NCBI RefSeq assembly: GCF_028207065.1
Contig: NZ_JAQLFP010000014.1
Span: 1-60,499, forward strand
Reading direction: 5' to 3'
Length of the DNA: 60,499 nucleotides
Source: Collinsella aerofaciens
Lineage (GTDB): Bacteria; Actinomycetota; Coriobacteriia; Coriobacteriales; Coriobacteriaceae
Part shown: positions 25,126 through 33,643 of the stretch, piece by piece
Numbering within the stretch: the stretch's first letter is position 1
How the letters are laid out: each line of letters opens with the position of its first letter
Program-made: the position numbers and the translations under genes
The notes under the pieces: generated by a model
What the model was told of the DNA's origin: nothing
Databases searched by the model: none
The model's input: the letters and a program-made list of their open reading frames with translations, nothing else

Positions 25126-27621
25126 ATGACCGCAACCGCCAGTCGAACCACCAACCGCAGACCCGAACTCTTGGCCCCCGCCGGAGGCCCGGAGCCCTTT
25201 GCCGCCGCGCTCGCCGCCGGGGCAGACGCCATCTACTGCGGCATGGGCAGCTTCAACGCACGCCGCAAGGCCACCAACTTTACCGACGAGGCCTTTGAGC
25301 AGGCCTGCCGCGCCGCGCATCTGGCCGGCTCGCGCGTCTACGTCACGGTCAACATCGTCATCAAGGAATCCGAGATGAGCGATGCGCTGCAGCTCATCCA
25401 TCGCTGCTCCACGCTGGGCGCCGACGCCTTCATCATCCAGGACTGGGGCCTGTTCTTTGAGGTCAAGCGCACGATGCCCGGCATCGAGACGCATATCTCG
25501 ACCCAGGCGAACATCCACGACGACCGCGGAACCCTTTGGTGCCGCGAGCAGGGCGCCGACCGCGTGACCCTCTCGCGCGAGCTTTCCATCGACGAGATTG
25601 CCGCCATTCACGATGCCGCGCCCGATGTGGACCTTGAGGTCTTTAGCCATGGCGCCATCTGCTTTTGCTACTCTGGCCTGTGTCTGCTTTCGAGCTTTGC
25701 CATGGCGGGACGATCGGCCAACCGTGGCATGTGCGCCCAGCCCTGCCGCTTGCCCTACGAGCTGATCGACGAGAACGGTCGCTCGCTCTCCCCTGCCGGT
25801 CGCGAGCGCGCGCTGTGCCCGCGTGACACCAACACTTCACAACTTGTTCGCCGCCTGTATGACGCCGGCGCCGCGTCGCTCAAGCTCGAGGGCCGCATGA
25901 AGGCGCCCGATTACGTGTATTCCATCGTCGACGTGTATCGTCATCAGATTGATGACATGCTGGCCGGAACCACCGTTGCCAAGGACGAGAAAGACGCCCG
26001 CCAGCGCCAGCTCAAGCGCTGCTTTAACCGCGACTTTACGCACGCCTATCAGGACGGCACCTCGGGCGACGAGATGATGAGCTATGAGCGTTCCAACAAC
26101 CGCGGCCAGATCGTGGGCACGGTGCTGGGCAGCCGCCCGGCCAACCGCGATGTGCGCGGCCTCAAGCCCGACGACCGCCGTCGCCGCGCCGCCATCGCCC
26201 GTATTGAGCTGTTTGAGCCCGTGGGCAAGGGCGACCTGCTGGAGCTTCGCCACGATAACGAGTTTGACCAGTTCCTGACCACCATTGCCGCCGATGATGC
26301 CGCAGCCGGTGAAGTCATCGAATGTCGCGTACCCCGCAGCATGCCCGAGGGCTGCCGCGTCCGCGTGATTCGCAGTCAGCGTGCCATCGACGCCGCCGGC
26401 GCCGCGCTCAAGCGCGATGTGCTGCGCCGCCGAGCTGTTGATGTGTCCGTCGTGGCGCGTCTGGGCGAGCCGTTTACCGTTACGCTCACCTGCTGCGACG
26501 ACCCTTCGCTTACGGCCACGGCCACGGGCTTTACCGTCGAAGCCGCCAAGACCCGTGCGGTCGAGGCGTCCGATCTGGTTGAGCACGTCGGCCGCATGGG
26601 TTCCTCTCCCTTTGAGGCTGCGAGCTTTGAGGTGGCGCTCGATGAGGGCTGTGGCATGGGTTTCTCCGCCGTACATAAGGTGCGCGCCGCCGCTTGCAAG
26701 GCGCTGGAAGAGGCCATTCTGGCGCCGTACGCGGAGCGCGCGAAAACGCTCGAGCTGCCGGCGATTGTCACCAGTGATTCCCGCCCCGCGCCCGAGCACT
26801 ACCGCGACGAGCCGCAGATCTGCGCCACCGTCACCTCGCTCGAGGCCGCCGAGGCAGCGCGGGCGGAGGGTGCAACGCGCATCTACATGACCACCGACGC
26901 GCTCGATGCGGCCAAGCTCTCCCCCGCCGATACGTTTGAGCAGGGCATCGTACCCGTGCTCGATGAGGTCTGCCGCGCCGTTGACCACGTCCGCGTTGAC
27001 CCATGGGTTGTTGCCGGCGCCACGGTCGCTATTGGCAACATCTCTGAGCTTGCCCTGGCCGCCCAGGTTGGCGCCACGGCCGAGATTCGCTCTTGCCTGC
27101 CGGTGCACAACACGCCCTGCATGGAGGCGCTTGCCGAGCGCGGAGCCGGTGCGTTTTGGCTCTCGCCCGAGATCACGCTCGACGAGATTATCTCGCTCGG
27201 CACCGCCGCGCCCGCGGCTCTGGGCATCACCGTCTTTGGCCGCCCGCGCGTCATGACAAGCGAGCATTGCATTCTGCAGGTTGCCAACGGCTGCATCCAC
27301 GATTGTGCCAACTGCCGCCTGCGTGCCCGCAAGCTCTCGCTCAAGAATATCGACGGCAAGGTCATGCCGGTGCGTACCGACATCCACGGCCGCTCACGCC
27401 TGTACGACGCCTACCCCATCGACCTCACGCCGCAAGTTCCGCAGCTGCTCGATGCCGGCGTGCGCCGTCTTATGGTCGACGGAACCTTGCTCGAGGCCGA
27501 TGAGATTGGCCGTGCCGTCGCTCGCGTCCGTCGCGCTGTCGAGGCGGCTCAAGCCGGCCGCAAGCCGGCCGCCCGCCTGCGCGGCGCCACCTCGGGCTGC
27601 ATGTTTGTGGGAATTAGCTAA
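25126..27621 (+). CDS. U32 peptidase-family protein (RlhA/TrhP-type RNA hydroxylation)
   Basis: An 831-residue protein with an N-terminal U32 'peptidase' TIM-barrel-like domain (PELLAPAGGPEPFAAALAAG at the start), the cysteine signature in ICFCYSGLCLLSS and GRSANRGMCAQPCRLPYE near residues 180-210, and a further Cys set CIHDCANC near 725. A DUF3656-like region lies between. Characterised relatives (E. coli RlhA and TrhP) hydroxylate cytidine in rRNA or uridine in tRNA rather than acting as proteases; the Cys probably bind Fe-S. ATG 25126 has GAAAGGCAGG upstream. A pseudouridine synthase follows 15 bp later, which also points to RNA modification. Confidence 0.9.
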   Translation: MTATASRTTNRRPELLAPAGGPEPFAAALAAGADAIYCGMGSFNARRKATNFTDEAFEQACRAAHLAGSRVYVTVNIVIKESEMSDALQLIHRCSTLGADAFIIQDWGLFFEVKRTMPGIETHISTQANIHDDRGTLWCREQGADRVTLSRELSIDEIAAIHDAAPDVDLEVFSHGAICFCYSGLCLLSSFAMAGRSANRGMCAQPCRLPYELIDENGRSLSPAGRERALCPRDTNTSQLVRRLYDAGAASLKLEGRMKAPDYVYSIVDVYRHQIDDMLAGTTVAKDEKDARQRQLKRCFNRDFTHAYQDGTSGDEMMSYERSNNRGQIVGTVLGSRPANRDVRGLKPDDRRRRAAIARIELFEPVGKGDLLELRHDNEFDQFLTTIAADDAAAGEVIECRVPRSMPEGCRVRVIRSQRAIDAAGAALKRDVLRRRAVDVSVVARLGEPFTVTLTCCDDPSLTATATGFTVEAAKTRAVEASDLVEHVGRMGSSPFEAASFEVALDEGCGMGFSAVHKVRAAACKALEEAILAPYAERAKTLELPAIVTSDSRPAPEHYRDEPQICATVTSLEAAEAARAEGATRIYMTTDALDAAKLSPADTFEQGIVPVLDEVCRAVDHVRVDPWVVAGATVAIGNISELALAAQVGATAEIRSCLPVHNTPCMEALAERGAGAFWLSPEITLDEIISLGTAAPAALGITVFGRPRVMTSEHCILQVANGCIHDCANCRLRARKLSLKNIDGKVMPVRTDIHGRSRLYDAYPIDLTPQVPQLLDAGVRRLMVDGTLLEADEIGRAVARVRRAVEAAQAGRKPAARLRGATSGCMFVGIS

Positions 27622-27636
27622 CCGAAAGGCTTACAC

Positions 27637-28296
27637 GTGAACGAAGAACCTCAAGTCCTCTACTGCGACGCCTGGCTCATGGCCATCGACAAGCCCGCCG
27701 GCATGATCGTCCACGGTGACGGCACCGGCGAGCGCACACTTACCGACTACGCCAGCGACCTGCTGCTGGCGATGGGCGACGGCTTTGCCGCGACCGACAT
27801 GCAGCCGCTCAATCGCCTGGACCGTGACACCACCGGCGTGGTGCTGTTCTCACTCGACAAGCAGACGCAGCCCGCCTTTGACCAGATGATCATCGACCAC
27901 GCGTTCGAAAAGCACTACCTGGCGCTCGCCGAGGGCAAGATCGACTGGAACGAAAAGCTCATCGACAAGCCCATCGCCCGCGACCGTCACGACAGCCGAA
28001 AGATGCGCGTCGGCGCCAGCGGCAAGCCGTCTCAAACGCGCGTGAAGGTGCTCAAGCGTCTTAAGAGCCGTCGTGGCCTGCCCACGCGCTCGTATATCGA
28101 TGTCGAGCTGCTCACCGGTCGCAAGCATCAGATCCGCGTGCACCTGGCAAGCGAGCGCCATCCCCTGGTTGGCGACGAGCTCTACGGCACGCCGCGTCCC
28201 TGCGGCCTGATGCTCCACGCCCACAGCGTATCCTTCACGCATCCCGTAACCGGCGAGCACATCCACATCGAAGCCCCCTGCCCCTGGGAGCCCTAA
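27637..28296 (+). CDS. RluA-family pseudouridine synthase
   Basis: A 219-residue cytosolic enzyme that isomerises uridine in rRNA or tRNA. The catalytic motif is NRLDRDTTGVVLFS near residues 60-73 (the Asp in RLD), and the C-terminal LLTGRKHQIRVHLAS motif is typical. It lacks the N-terminal S4 domain found in RluC/RluD, as in shorter RluA-like forms. GTG 27637 has GAAAGG 9 bases upstream. It forms a likely two-gene unit with the upstream U32 protein (15-bp gap). Which uridine it modifies cannot be read from the sequence. Confidence 0.9.
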   Translation: MNEEPQVLYCDAWLMAIDKPAGMIVHGDGTGERTLTDYASDLLLAMGDGFAATDMQPLNRLDRDTTGVVLFSLDKQTQPAFDQMIIDHAFEKHYLALAEGKIDWNEKLIDKPIARDRHDSRKMRVGASGKPSQTRVKVLKRLKSRRGLPTRSYIDVELLTGRKHQIRVHLASERHPLVGDELYGTPRPCGLMLHAHSVSFTHPVTGEHIHIEAPCPWEP

Positions 28297-28301
28297 ATCC
28301 T

Positions 28302-28336
28302 GCCAAAAAGGGACAGGTTTATTTTGACAGGTTTTA
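28302..28336. repeat. AAAAGGGACAGG-type short repeat
   Basis: Immediately after the pseudouridine synthase stop, AAAAGGGACAGGTTTA is followed by TTTGACAGGTTTTA. The GGGACAG core also occurs in repeats at 30884-30943 and 50217-50247. Confidence 0.45.
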
Positions 28337-28386
28337 TCTGGTCAAACGTCATGCCGCCACGATGACTCAGCCGCGGTCCCAAAACG

Positions 28387-28602
28387 TCTCGATCTGTAAC
28401 AGTTAGAGCCCATTTTCCGGTCTACCTGTTACAGATCGAGACATTCGAATCCCCCTCAAGTGAAAATCTCAATCTGTAACAGTAGCTCGGCATAATCAGC
28501 CTCAGATGTTATAGATTTAGACAAACCACCAGCGTCGCCCCAAGCAATCTCAATCTGTAACATCTAGCCTGCTTTTAACGGTCTGGTTGTTACAGATTTA
28601 GA
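28387..28602. repeat. Three tandem ~80-bp units, each an inverted repeat
   Basis: TCTCGATCTGTAACAG (28387-28402) pairs perfectly with CTGTTACAGATCGAGA (28426-28441). A second, imperfect pair is at 28467-28482 and 28505-28521. A third is TCTCAATCTGTAACA (28548-28562) with TGTTACAGATTTAGA (28588-28602). Unit starts are 80-81 bp apart; loops of 22-25 bases differ completely. It lies between convergent genes. Confidence 0.85.
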
Positions 28603-28619
28603 CAAACCGGCAGACAACG

Positions 28620-28658
28620 AAAGCGGCAACGCCCGTAATGGACGTTGCCGCTTTTCTA
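28620..28658. terminator. Hairpin terminator between converging genes
   Basis: AAAGCGGCAACG (28620-28631) pairs perfectly with CGTTGCCGCTTT (28643-28654), followed on the plus strand by TCTATT and on the minus strand by TTTCGTT. It probably closes the deoR-type unit and blocks read-through from the repeat side. Confidence 0.7.
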
Positions 28659-28694
28659 TTGAGAGAACTAAATGATTTTGGCCTTGCCCCGTCG

Positions 28695-29441
28695 CTAGAC
28701 CGTGATGACGTTGTCCATTGCCCGGTACTTTGCGGGCACCTCGCCCGCGGTAATAATTGTTGCGTCGCGGAAGTCCGCGAACTTGACGGGCGCCACCATG
28801 CCAAATTTGCTGGCGTCCGAGATTACGAAGCGTTTGGCCGTATGGCGCATCGAGATACGCTTGACCTGCGCTTCCTCGATATCGGGAGTCGTAAAACCCT
28901 GCTCGGCGGCAATGCCGTTGGAGCCCCAAAAGCCGCAGTTGAAGTTGTAGCGTTCTAGAGTTGCCAAGGCATCGGGGCCAACGAGCGCCTCGGTCTCGGG
29001 TTTGAGCTCGCCGCCCAGCACCACGGTACGCATGCCGCGCAAAGCGAGATGCTGAGCATGGAGCACGGAATCAGTCACATAGGTAACCCCTTCGAGATGC
29101 GGAAGATGCTCGATGAGCTTGAGGGTCGTGGAACCCGAATCGATATACACGAAACTATCGGGCTCCACAAGCGCCGCCGCACGGGCGCAGATGCGCTCCT
29201 TGTCGTCGTTATGGAGATCACTGCGCTCACTGATCGTTAAGTCGCGCGTCACGTGCGCGCGCTCAAGGCTTGTCGCGCCACCGTGCACCTTGGCGATGCG
29301 GTGCGCTCGGTCAAGCGTCTGCAGGTCGCGTCGAATGGTAGAAGCCGTCACACCCAGGGCATCGGCAAGCTCTGGCACCGTTACTGAACCAGCCTGCTGC
29401 ACCATCGAGACGATCGCATTGAGCCTATCTTCCGCGAGCAT
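28695..29441 (-). CDS. DeoR/GlpR-family transcriptional regulator
   Basis: A 248-residue sugar-phosphate-responsive repressor type. An N-terminal winged HTH (residues about 5-55, VPELADALGVTASTIRRDL) is followed by the DeoR effector domain with the YIDSGSTTLKL loop near residue 100 and a typical GFWGSNGIAAEQGFT segment. It starts 3 bp after the stop of the Gfo/Idh/MocA gene, so the two are co-transcribed, and it probably controls that gene's promoter, where TGCGTA-type repeats cluster (30572-30705). The effector is not known. Confidence 0.93.
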   Translation of the reverse strand: MLAEDRLNAIVSMVQQAGSVTVPELADALGVTASTIRRDLQTLDRAHRIAKVHGGATSLERAHVTRDLTISERSDLHNDDKERICARAAALVEPDSFVYIDSGSTTLKLIEHLPHLEGVTYVTDSVLHAQHLALRGMRTVVLGGELKPETEALVGPDALATLERYNFNCGFWGSNGIAAEQGFTTPDIEEAQVKRISMRHTAKRFVISDASKFGMVAPVKFADFRDATIITAGEVPAKYRAMDNVITV

Positions 29442-29444
29442 CGC

Positions 29445-30524
29445 TTACTCCTCCTCGGGGTAGACGACTCCCCAATCGGCACGGAGCTTAGTCATCAGCT
29501 CCATAACATCAGAAGCATAATCCAGAAGCTCACGCTTGGAATCATCGCCGGCGACGGCCTTCTCGAGGTCAGCCATCTCGTAGCACAGCGCGTAGGCCTC
29601 GGTGCCGGCGTGGACCTCCTCACGGTGACCGTCTGCAGTCCACACGATGATCGCATGGTCGGCACGCGGATACTCGTTGACCTCGATATAGCACTTGTCA
29701 AAGCTGATGACCGAGCGCTTGGGCTGCTTCGAGTGGAGCGTAAGGCTCACGACGCCCAGCTGCTGCTCGGCGTTTCGGCAGACAATGCCGCCCGCGACGT
29801 CAACGCCAGTCTCACAGGTGTTGCCCAGAGACACGACCTCAGCGGGCTGGCTTGCCATAAAGAGGCGCATGACGGACAGGGCATACACGCCAATGTCGAG
29901 CATGGCGCCGCCGGCAAGGCTGCGGTTGTAGAAGCGGTTGGTCAGGTCGCCGTACTCCTTATAGCTGCCAAAGTTGAGCTGGGCGAGGTTCATGTGGCCA
30001 AAGTCGCCCGCATCCATGCGACGGCGCAGCTCCTGATACAGCGGCATGTGGAGCACCGTGGTGGCATCCATAAGGACCACGTTGTGCTCGTCGGCGATGG
30101 CGCGGGCCTCGTCGAGCTCGGCAGAGTTGAGGGTAATGGCCTTCTCGCAGAGCACGTGCTTGCCGGCGGCCAGCGCGGCACGCAGATAGGTGATATGCGT
30201 GTTGTGCGGCGTGGTGATATAGACAGCGTCGATGTCCGGATCGGCGTAGAGGTCTTCGACTGTGTCATAGACCTTCTCGATGCCATACTGCTCGGCAAAA
30301 GTCTGAGCCTTGGACAGCGTGCGGTTGGCGACGCCCGCGAGCTTGCGGCCGGCAAGAGCGAGGGACTGGGCCATCTGGTTGGCGATAACGCCGCACCCGA
30401 TCACGGCCCAGCGGAGCTCGGGAGCCGTAAAGATGTCGTTAGGGAACGGCTTGTCCTGGACCGAAGCGAATGCTGCTTTGGCGGCTGCCGCGGCGTCGAG
30501 TGGAGCCTGCTTGGAATCTGCCAT
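29445..30524 (-). CDS. Gfo/Idh/MocA-family NAD(P)-dependent oxidoreductase
   Basis: A 359-residue sugar or polyol dehydrogenase. The N-terminal Rossmann fold starts at RWAVIGCGVIANQM (near 40), and the conserved CEKAITLN gives the catalytic Lys. The C-terminal substrate domain contains GGAMLDIGVYALSV with the conserved Asp. ATG 30524 has AGGAGG five bases upstream; the longer frame to 30581 enters the control region. Together with the DeoR-family gene it forms a small self-regulated unit for an unidentified sugar-related substrate such as myo-inositol, gluconate-type or dihydrodiol compounds. Confidence 0.92.
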   Translation of the reverse strand: MADSKQAPLDAAAAAKAAFASVQDKPFPNDIFTAPELRWAVIGCGVIANQMAQSLALAGRKLAGVANRTLSKAQTFAEQYGIEKVYDTVEDLYADPDIDAVYITTPHNTHITYLRAALAAGKHVLCEKAITLNSAELDEARAIADEHNVVLMDATTVLHMPLYQELRRRMDAGDFGHMNLAQLNFGSYKEYGDLTNRFYNRSLAGGAMLDIGVYALSVMRLFMASQPAEVVSLGNTCETGVDVAGGIVCRNAEQQLGVVSLTLHSKQPKRSVISFDKCYIEVNEYPRADHAIIVWTADGHREEVHAGTEAYALCYEMADLEKAVAGDDSKRELLDYASDVMELMTKLRADWGVVYPEEE

Positions 30525-30571
30525 ATGTGCCTCCTGGGTCATGGAGCGTCTAACATTTCTGCCGTCTCTAT

Positions 30572-30705
30572 ATTCGCACAAATTAGCGCGTATGTGCGTA
30601 CTTTTGCGTATATAACCGCCAAATGGTCATAATACAGCAGCAGACGGCGCTTATACACGCATAGCCACGCAATCCTACGCACACAAATACGCACAAATGC
30701 GCACT
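30572..30705. promoter_or_regulatory. Cluster of TGCGTA/TACGCA motifs upstream of the Gfo/Idh/MocA-deoR unit
   Basis: At least six copies of TRCGCA or its complement occur: TTCGCACAAAT near 30573, TGTGCGTACTTTTGCGTAT at 30593-30611, and TACGCACACAAATACGCACA near 30675-30695 with ATGCGCA after it. Spacing of 10-12 bp within groups suggests same-face binding. The likely binder is the co-transcribed DeoR-family protein. Confidence 0.55.
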
Positions 30706-30734
30706 AATCATTACTCAGAGACGGGGAATTCTGC

Positions 30735-30795
30735 TTAGAACTCGAAAGACAGGATGATCCGCTTCGCCTCGTCGCTCATGACGCGCTGCAGCTCT
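30735..30795 (-). pseudogene. C-terminal stump of an unidentified gene
   Basis: On the minus strand the last ~19 codons of a protein (reading LQRVMSDEAKRIILSFEF then TAA at 30735-30737) look coding, with GC-rich third positions. The frame has no start and breaks at 30796 where a direct-repeat block begins. I cannot name the original protein. Confidence 0.45.
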
Positions 30796-30862
30796 AAGGA
30801 CCGTCCCAAACTGCCGACAGAAAAGGAACGTCCCAAACTGCAGACAGAAAAAGAACGTCCCC
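30796..30862. repeat. Direct repeats of 27 bp (two full copies and one partial)
   Basis: AAGGACCGTCCCAAACTGC at 30796, AAGGAACGTCCCAAACTGC at 30823 and a shorter AAGAACGTCCCC at 30851 follow one another at about 27 bp. They are non-coding and adjoin a truncated gene. Confidence 0.7.
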
Positions 30863-30883
30863 AGGCGCCGGCATTTCAAGAGC

Positions 30884-30943
30884 ACTCATTTAAGTCTGTC
30901 CCCAATGAGTGCAATCACTCATGTAAGTCTGTCCCCAATGAGT
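30884..30943. repeat. Two 27-bp palindrome-ended repeats with a TCTGTCCCC core
   Basis: ACTCATT...AATGAGT at 30884-30910 and ACTCAT...ATGAGT at 30917-30943 agree in 26 of 27 bases, separated by 6 bases. Each has outer arms that pair and an AAGTCTGTCCCC core, the complement of the GGGACAG type seen at 28302 and 50217. Confidence 0.75.
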
Positions 30944-30965
30944 GGGAGTAATCAGAGACCCTTTG

Positions 30966-30999
30966 CGAGGGAGGCCGGACGTGGCCTTCCTCGTTTTTA
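30966..30999 (+). terminator. Rho-independent terminator-like hairpin
   Basis: CGAGGGAGGCC pairs with GGCCTTCCTCG (one mismatch) around GGACGT, followed by TTTTTATT on the plus strand. No intact plus-strand gene lies before it, so it may belong to a lost gene. Confidence 0.6.
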
Positions 31000-31005
31000 T
31001 TCATG

Positions 31006-31205
31006 GACTTTAGTCCGTGCCGCGCGGCACGCGCGGCATAGAAAGCCACCCGCTCAGCGGGTGGAGGCCAATTTCCGCTACGCGACAAAAACCTTCCCCC
31101 TAGCATGAGGATTGTTCAGGTCATCATACTAGGGGGAAGGTGATTGCTGTGGCCCAGAAAGCCAACAGCCTCGCGCACACGAAATGGCTGTGCAAGTACC
31201 GCATC
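31006..31205 (+). mobile_element. IS200-type left-end remnant with tnpA stump
   Basis: GTG 31149 begins a reading of about 19 codons (VAQKANSLAHTKWLCKYRI) that matches the start of IS200 Y1 transposases, then changes into unrelated sequence at about 31205. Upstream lie the small hairpins typical of IS200/IS605 ends (GGACTTTAGTCC near 31008, CCACCCGCTCAGCGGGTGG near 31048) and a 13-bp stem CTAGGGGGAAGGT/ACCTTCCCCCTAG (31091-31103 and 31129-31141) over the ribosome site, as known for IS200 translational control. The catalytic HUH and Tyr parts are missing, so the element is dead. Confidence 0.75.
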
Positions 31206-31426
31206 GCACCGAGGTCAAGCTCATCGCCGCCATCGTCGAGAAGCACCCCAAGGTGCGCTTTGCCGCGAGCCGCACCTCGGCCCACGCCGACCTCTACGAC
31301 CGTATGGAGCAGGCCCTGTGCGAGCGCGTGGCCAACGCGGTGGAGGTCGTCCGCTCCGACATCAGCCCCGCGCTTCTTGTCCACACCGGTCCAAACCTCG
31401 TGGGTGTGGCGGTCCAGGGACTCTAG
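31206..31426 (+). pseudogene. C-terminal fragment of a DegV-family protein
   Basis: The last ~74 codons of a DegV-type fatty-acid-binding protein are readable: KLIAAIVEKHPKVRFAASRT, then DISPALLVHTGPNLVGVAV, which matches the C-terminal HTGPGxxG signature. The first three quarters are missing and the IS200 stump joins directly at about 31205. TAG at 31424. The strong terminator at 31461 probably belonged to the intact gene. Confidence 0.65.
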
Positions 31427-31460
31427 CGGAGGCGGGGCGTCCTGCCCCAAAAACAAATGC

Positions 31461-31513
31461 AAAAGACGAGCACTTCTTGCCGCTCAATTGGCAAGAAGCG
31501 CTCGTCTTTTCTT
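31461..31513. terminator. Bidirectional rho-independent terminator
   Basis: A 21-bp stem with one mismatch: 31461-31481 (AAAAGACGAGCACTTCTTGC then C) with 31490-31510. A-rich and T-rich flanks allow termination on both strands, so it closes both the degV remnant and the sugar island ending at 31543. Confidence 0.92.
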
Positions 31514-31542
31514 AACGCGTTGTATGGCGGAGAGAGCGCAAG

Positions 31543-32427
31543 TTACGCGAGCGCCCTTCTTGCCAGCTCGGCCGCGCCGAGGATTCCTTGGTCGCCGCCG
31601 CAGCCCGGGGCGCAGATGTAGCTCTCCATGTCCTTAAGCTCGGCGGTCTGGATGTAGCCACCCAGATATTCGAGGGTCTTCTTGCGGACGATGCCGTAGA
31701 GCTGCTCCTGGCGCATCACGCCGCCGCCGAGGACGATGCGGCGAGGCGAGTACATGAGCACGAGGTTCGCGCACATCTGCCCCAGATAATCCCCCTCGAG
31801 CGCCCACACCTCATCGTTGTCCGCGAGCTCGGCCGCGGGCTTTCCCCAGCGCGCGGCGATGGCGGGGCCGGAGGCGAGCCCCTCGAGACAGCTCGCGTGG
31901 CTCGGGCAGACGCAGCGTCCCTCCTCGGTGGGACGGGTCCTTACCAGCATGTGACCGGCCTCGGGGTGCAGCATGCCGTGAAGGAGTCTGCCCGCGCACA
32001 TGACGCCCGCGCCCACGCCGGTGCCGATGGTCACGTAGACGGCGTCCTCGAGCCCCTTGCAGCAGCCGAAGACCACTTCGCCGAGGCAGGCAACGTTAAC
32101 GTCCGTGTCGTAGGCCACCGGAATCCCGAGGGCGTCGGCGAACGCGGCGCGAAGACCATGGCCTCGCCACGCGAGCTTGGGCGTCTGGAGGATGGAGCCG
32201 TAGCGCTCGTCGTTGGGGTCGACGCAGGTCGGGCCGAAGGCGCCGATGCCCAACGCGTCCACATCGCGGGCGGTGAACCACTCGATCATCTGCGGGACGG
32301 TCTCGGCGGGCGTAAGCGTCGGGGTCTCCATACGGTCGAGGACCTCGCCGTCGCCGGACACCACGGCACAGACCATCTTGGTCCCGCCGGCTTCGAGGGC
32401 GCCGAGCCTCATTTGCTTTTCGCTCAT
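31543..32427 (-). CDS. ROK-family kinase, fructokinase-like
   Basis: A 294-residue cytosolic sugar kinase. The N-terminal phosphate-binding motif is GALEAGGTKMVCAVV (residues 8-22), GIGAFGPTCVD near 60 fits the fructokinase subgroup, TIGTGVGAGVM near 135 is the second ATP loop, and the ROK zinc site follows as HPEAGHM and CVCPSHASCLEG. This pattern matches ROK fructokinases such as those of streptococci. ATG 32427 has AGGAGG seven bases upstream. As last gene of the PTS/GH172 unit it would phosphorylate free fructose released by the hydrolase. Confidence 0.9.
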   Translation of the reverse strand: MSEKQMRLGALEAGGTKMVCAVVSGDGEVLDRMETPTLTPAETVPQMIEWFTARDVDALGIGAFGPTCVDPNDERYGSILQTPKLAWRGHGLRAAFADALGIPVAYDTDVNVACLGEVVFGCCKGLEDAVYVTIGTGVGAGVMCAGRLLHGMLHPEAGHMLVRTRPTEEGRCVCPSHASCLEGLASGPAIAARWGKPAAELADNDEVWALEGDYLGQMCANLVLMYSPRRIVLGGGVMRQEQLYGIVRKKTLEYLGGYIQTAELKDMESYICAPGCGGDQGILGAAELARRALA

Positions 32428-32506
32428 GTGATCCTCCTTACAAAGGGACGCCCGCAGTCATGGTCAACCGCGGGCGCCCATAACGTTGGCTTGTTTCGAG
32501 GCGACC

Positions 32507-33631
32507 CTACCTGGGCACGCGGTCCTGCCTCGCGGCAAACGGGGCGAGCACGGCGTGCGGCTCGCTTTGGTACCAGTAGGCGACGGTGGAGATGTCGTCC
32601 TCGCGCTCGTAGAGCTTGATGTCGTCGTTGCCGAGGTCCTGGAACGTCACGCGCAGGTCCTCCTTGAACGAGATCGGGTCGGGAAGGTGCCACCTGTAGA
32701 GGCCGTGCCTGGGCAGCGCGTCGTCGTTAGTCGCGAGCATCGGATTCGGGTTCGGCTTGCCCGCGCTGAAGCGGTCGCGCGTGGCGTCGCGCGTCGAGCG
32801 GTACGGGTAGCCGGCGAACAGCGTGTTGAAGCACTGCGCCTCGGGCAGCGCGTGGGGCGGCCTGTCGAGGAAGGCCCAGGCACCGCCGAAGTAGTCCTCG
32901 GCTCCCGTCGAGGTGACCGTGGGGAACTCCTCGTCGCCGTCGAGGAAGAACTTCATCTCGCCCTCGCCCCACCAATAGCGCTCCAGGGCGCACAGGGCCA
33001 TGTAGGTGCCGACGTAGTAGCCCTTGCCGCGCACGCCGTCGAGCACGGTGTAGTCGACGCCCCTGCGGGTGCTGCGCTCGCGGTTAAAGCGGGCGTGGAA
33101 GTACATGGCGTCGTCCGGCACGTCGGTGAGCGCGTAGTTGAACGTGTAGAAGATGTACTTAATGAACCCGGGGTGCTCGCTCGTAAGCGTGACCTTGGCG
33201 TGCTTCCTGAAGGGCATCTCGAAGTAGCAGTTCATGCCGCCCGTCGGGTTCACGCAGATGGGCATCGAGTTGACGATGGCGCGCTCACCGAAGCCGTTGC
33301 AGAAGAAGTCGCCGACAGGGCACTCGACCGAGGGGGTCTCCTCGTCGTCCCAGTAGAAGCGCAGCACGAGGTCACGCATGACGAAGCTGCCGGCGGCGGT
33401 CTTGTCGGGGACGGTCATCCAGATGTGGCGGATGATGCCGGGGCCCTCGATGTCCGCGAGCGTGATGGTCTCGCCGGACTCAAGGGGCACGCAGCACGAG
33501 CCCTTGCGGCCGACGCCGAGGTGGCTGGCCGACATGGCGGCGCGGCCCTTCTCGCCCGTGATGTTCTCGGGGGTGATGGCGCGGCTTTCCTCACCGCCGT
33601 GCATCCACACGTCCTTAAGGAACTCTCTCAT
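32507..33631 (-). CDS. DUF2961 glycoside hydrolase, GH172 family
   Basis: A 374-residue protein without a signal peptide, so probably cytoplasmic. DUF2961 signatures are SRAITPENITGEKG near residues 16-29, IEGPGIIRHIWMT near 65, WWGEGEMKFFLDGD near 225 and STGAEDYFGGAW near 245; the paired acidic residues in the last two blocks are where GH172 catalytic glutamates lie. Characterised GH172 members act on alpha-D-fructofuranosides such as difructose dianhydride I, or on D-arabinofuranosides. Its place between a PTS and a fructokinase favours a fructose-containing substrate. Starts 12 bp after the EIIA stop. Confidence 0.9.
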   Translation of the reverse strand: MREFLKDVWMHGGEESRAITPENITGEKGRAAMSASHLGVGRKGSCCVPLESGETITLADIEGPGIIRHIWMTVPDKTAAGSFVMRDLVLRFYWDDEETPSVECPVGDFFCNGFGERAIVNSMPICVNPTGGMNCYFEMPFRKHAKVTLTSEHPGFIKYIFYTFNYALTDVPDDAMYFHARFNRERSTRRGVDYTVLDGVRGKGYYVGTYMALCALERYWWGEGEMKFFLDGDEEFPTVTSTGAEDYFGGAWAFLDRPPHALPEAQCFNTLFAGYPYRSTRDATRDRFSAGKPNPNPMLATNDDALPRHGLYRWHLPDPISFKEDLRVTFQDLGNDDIKLYEREDDISTVAYWYQSEPHAVLAPFAARQDRVPR

Positions 33632-33643
33632 CGTCGACCTCCT

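Noticed and set aside
28387..28602. CRISPR array with three repeats
   Set aside because: The conserved parts are inverted arms of a palindrome rather than direct repeats separating spacers, and no cas genes are near.
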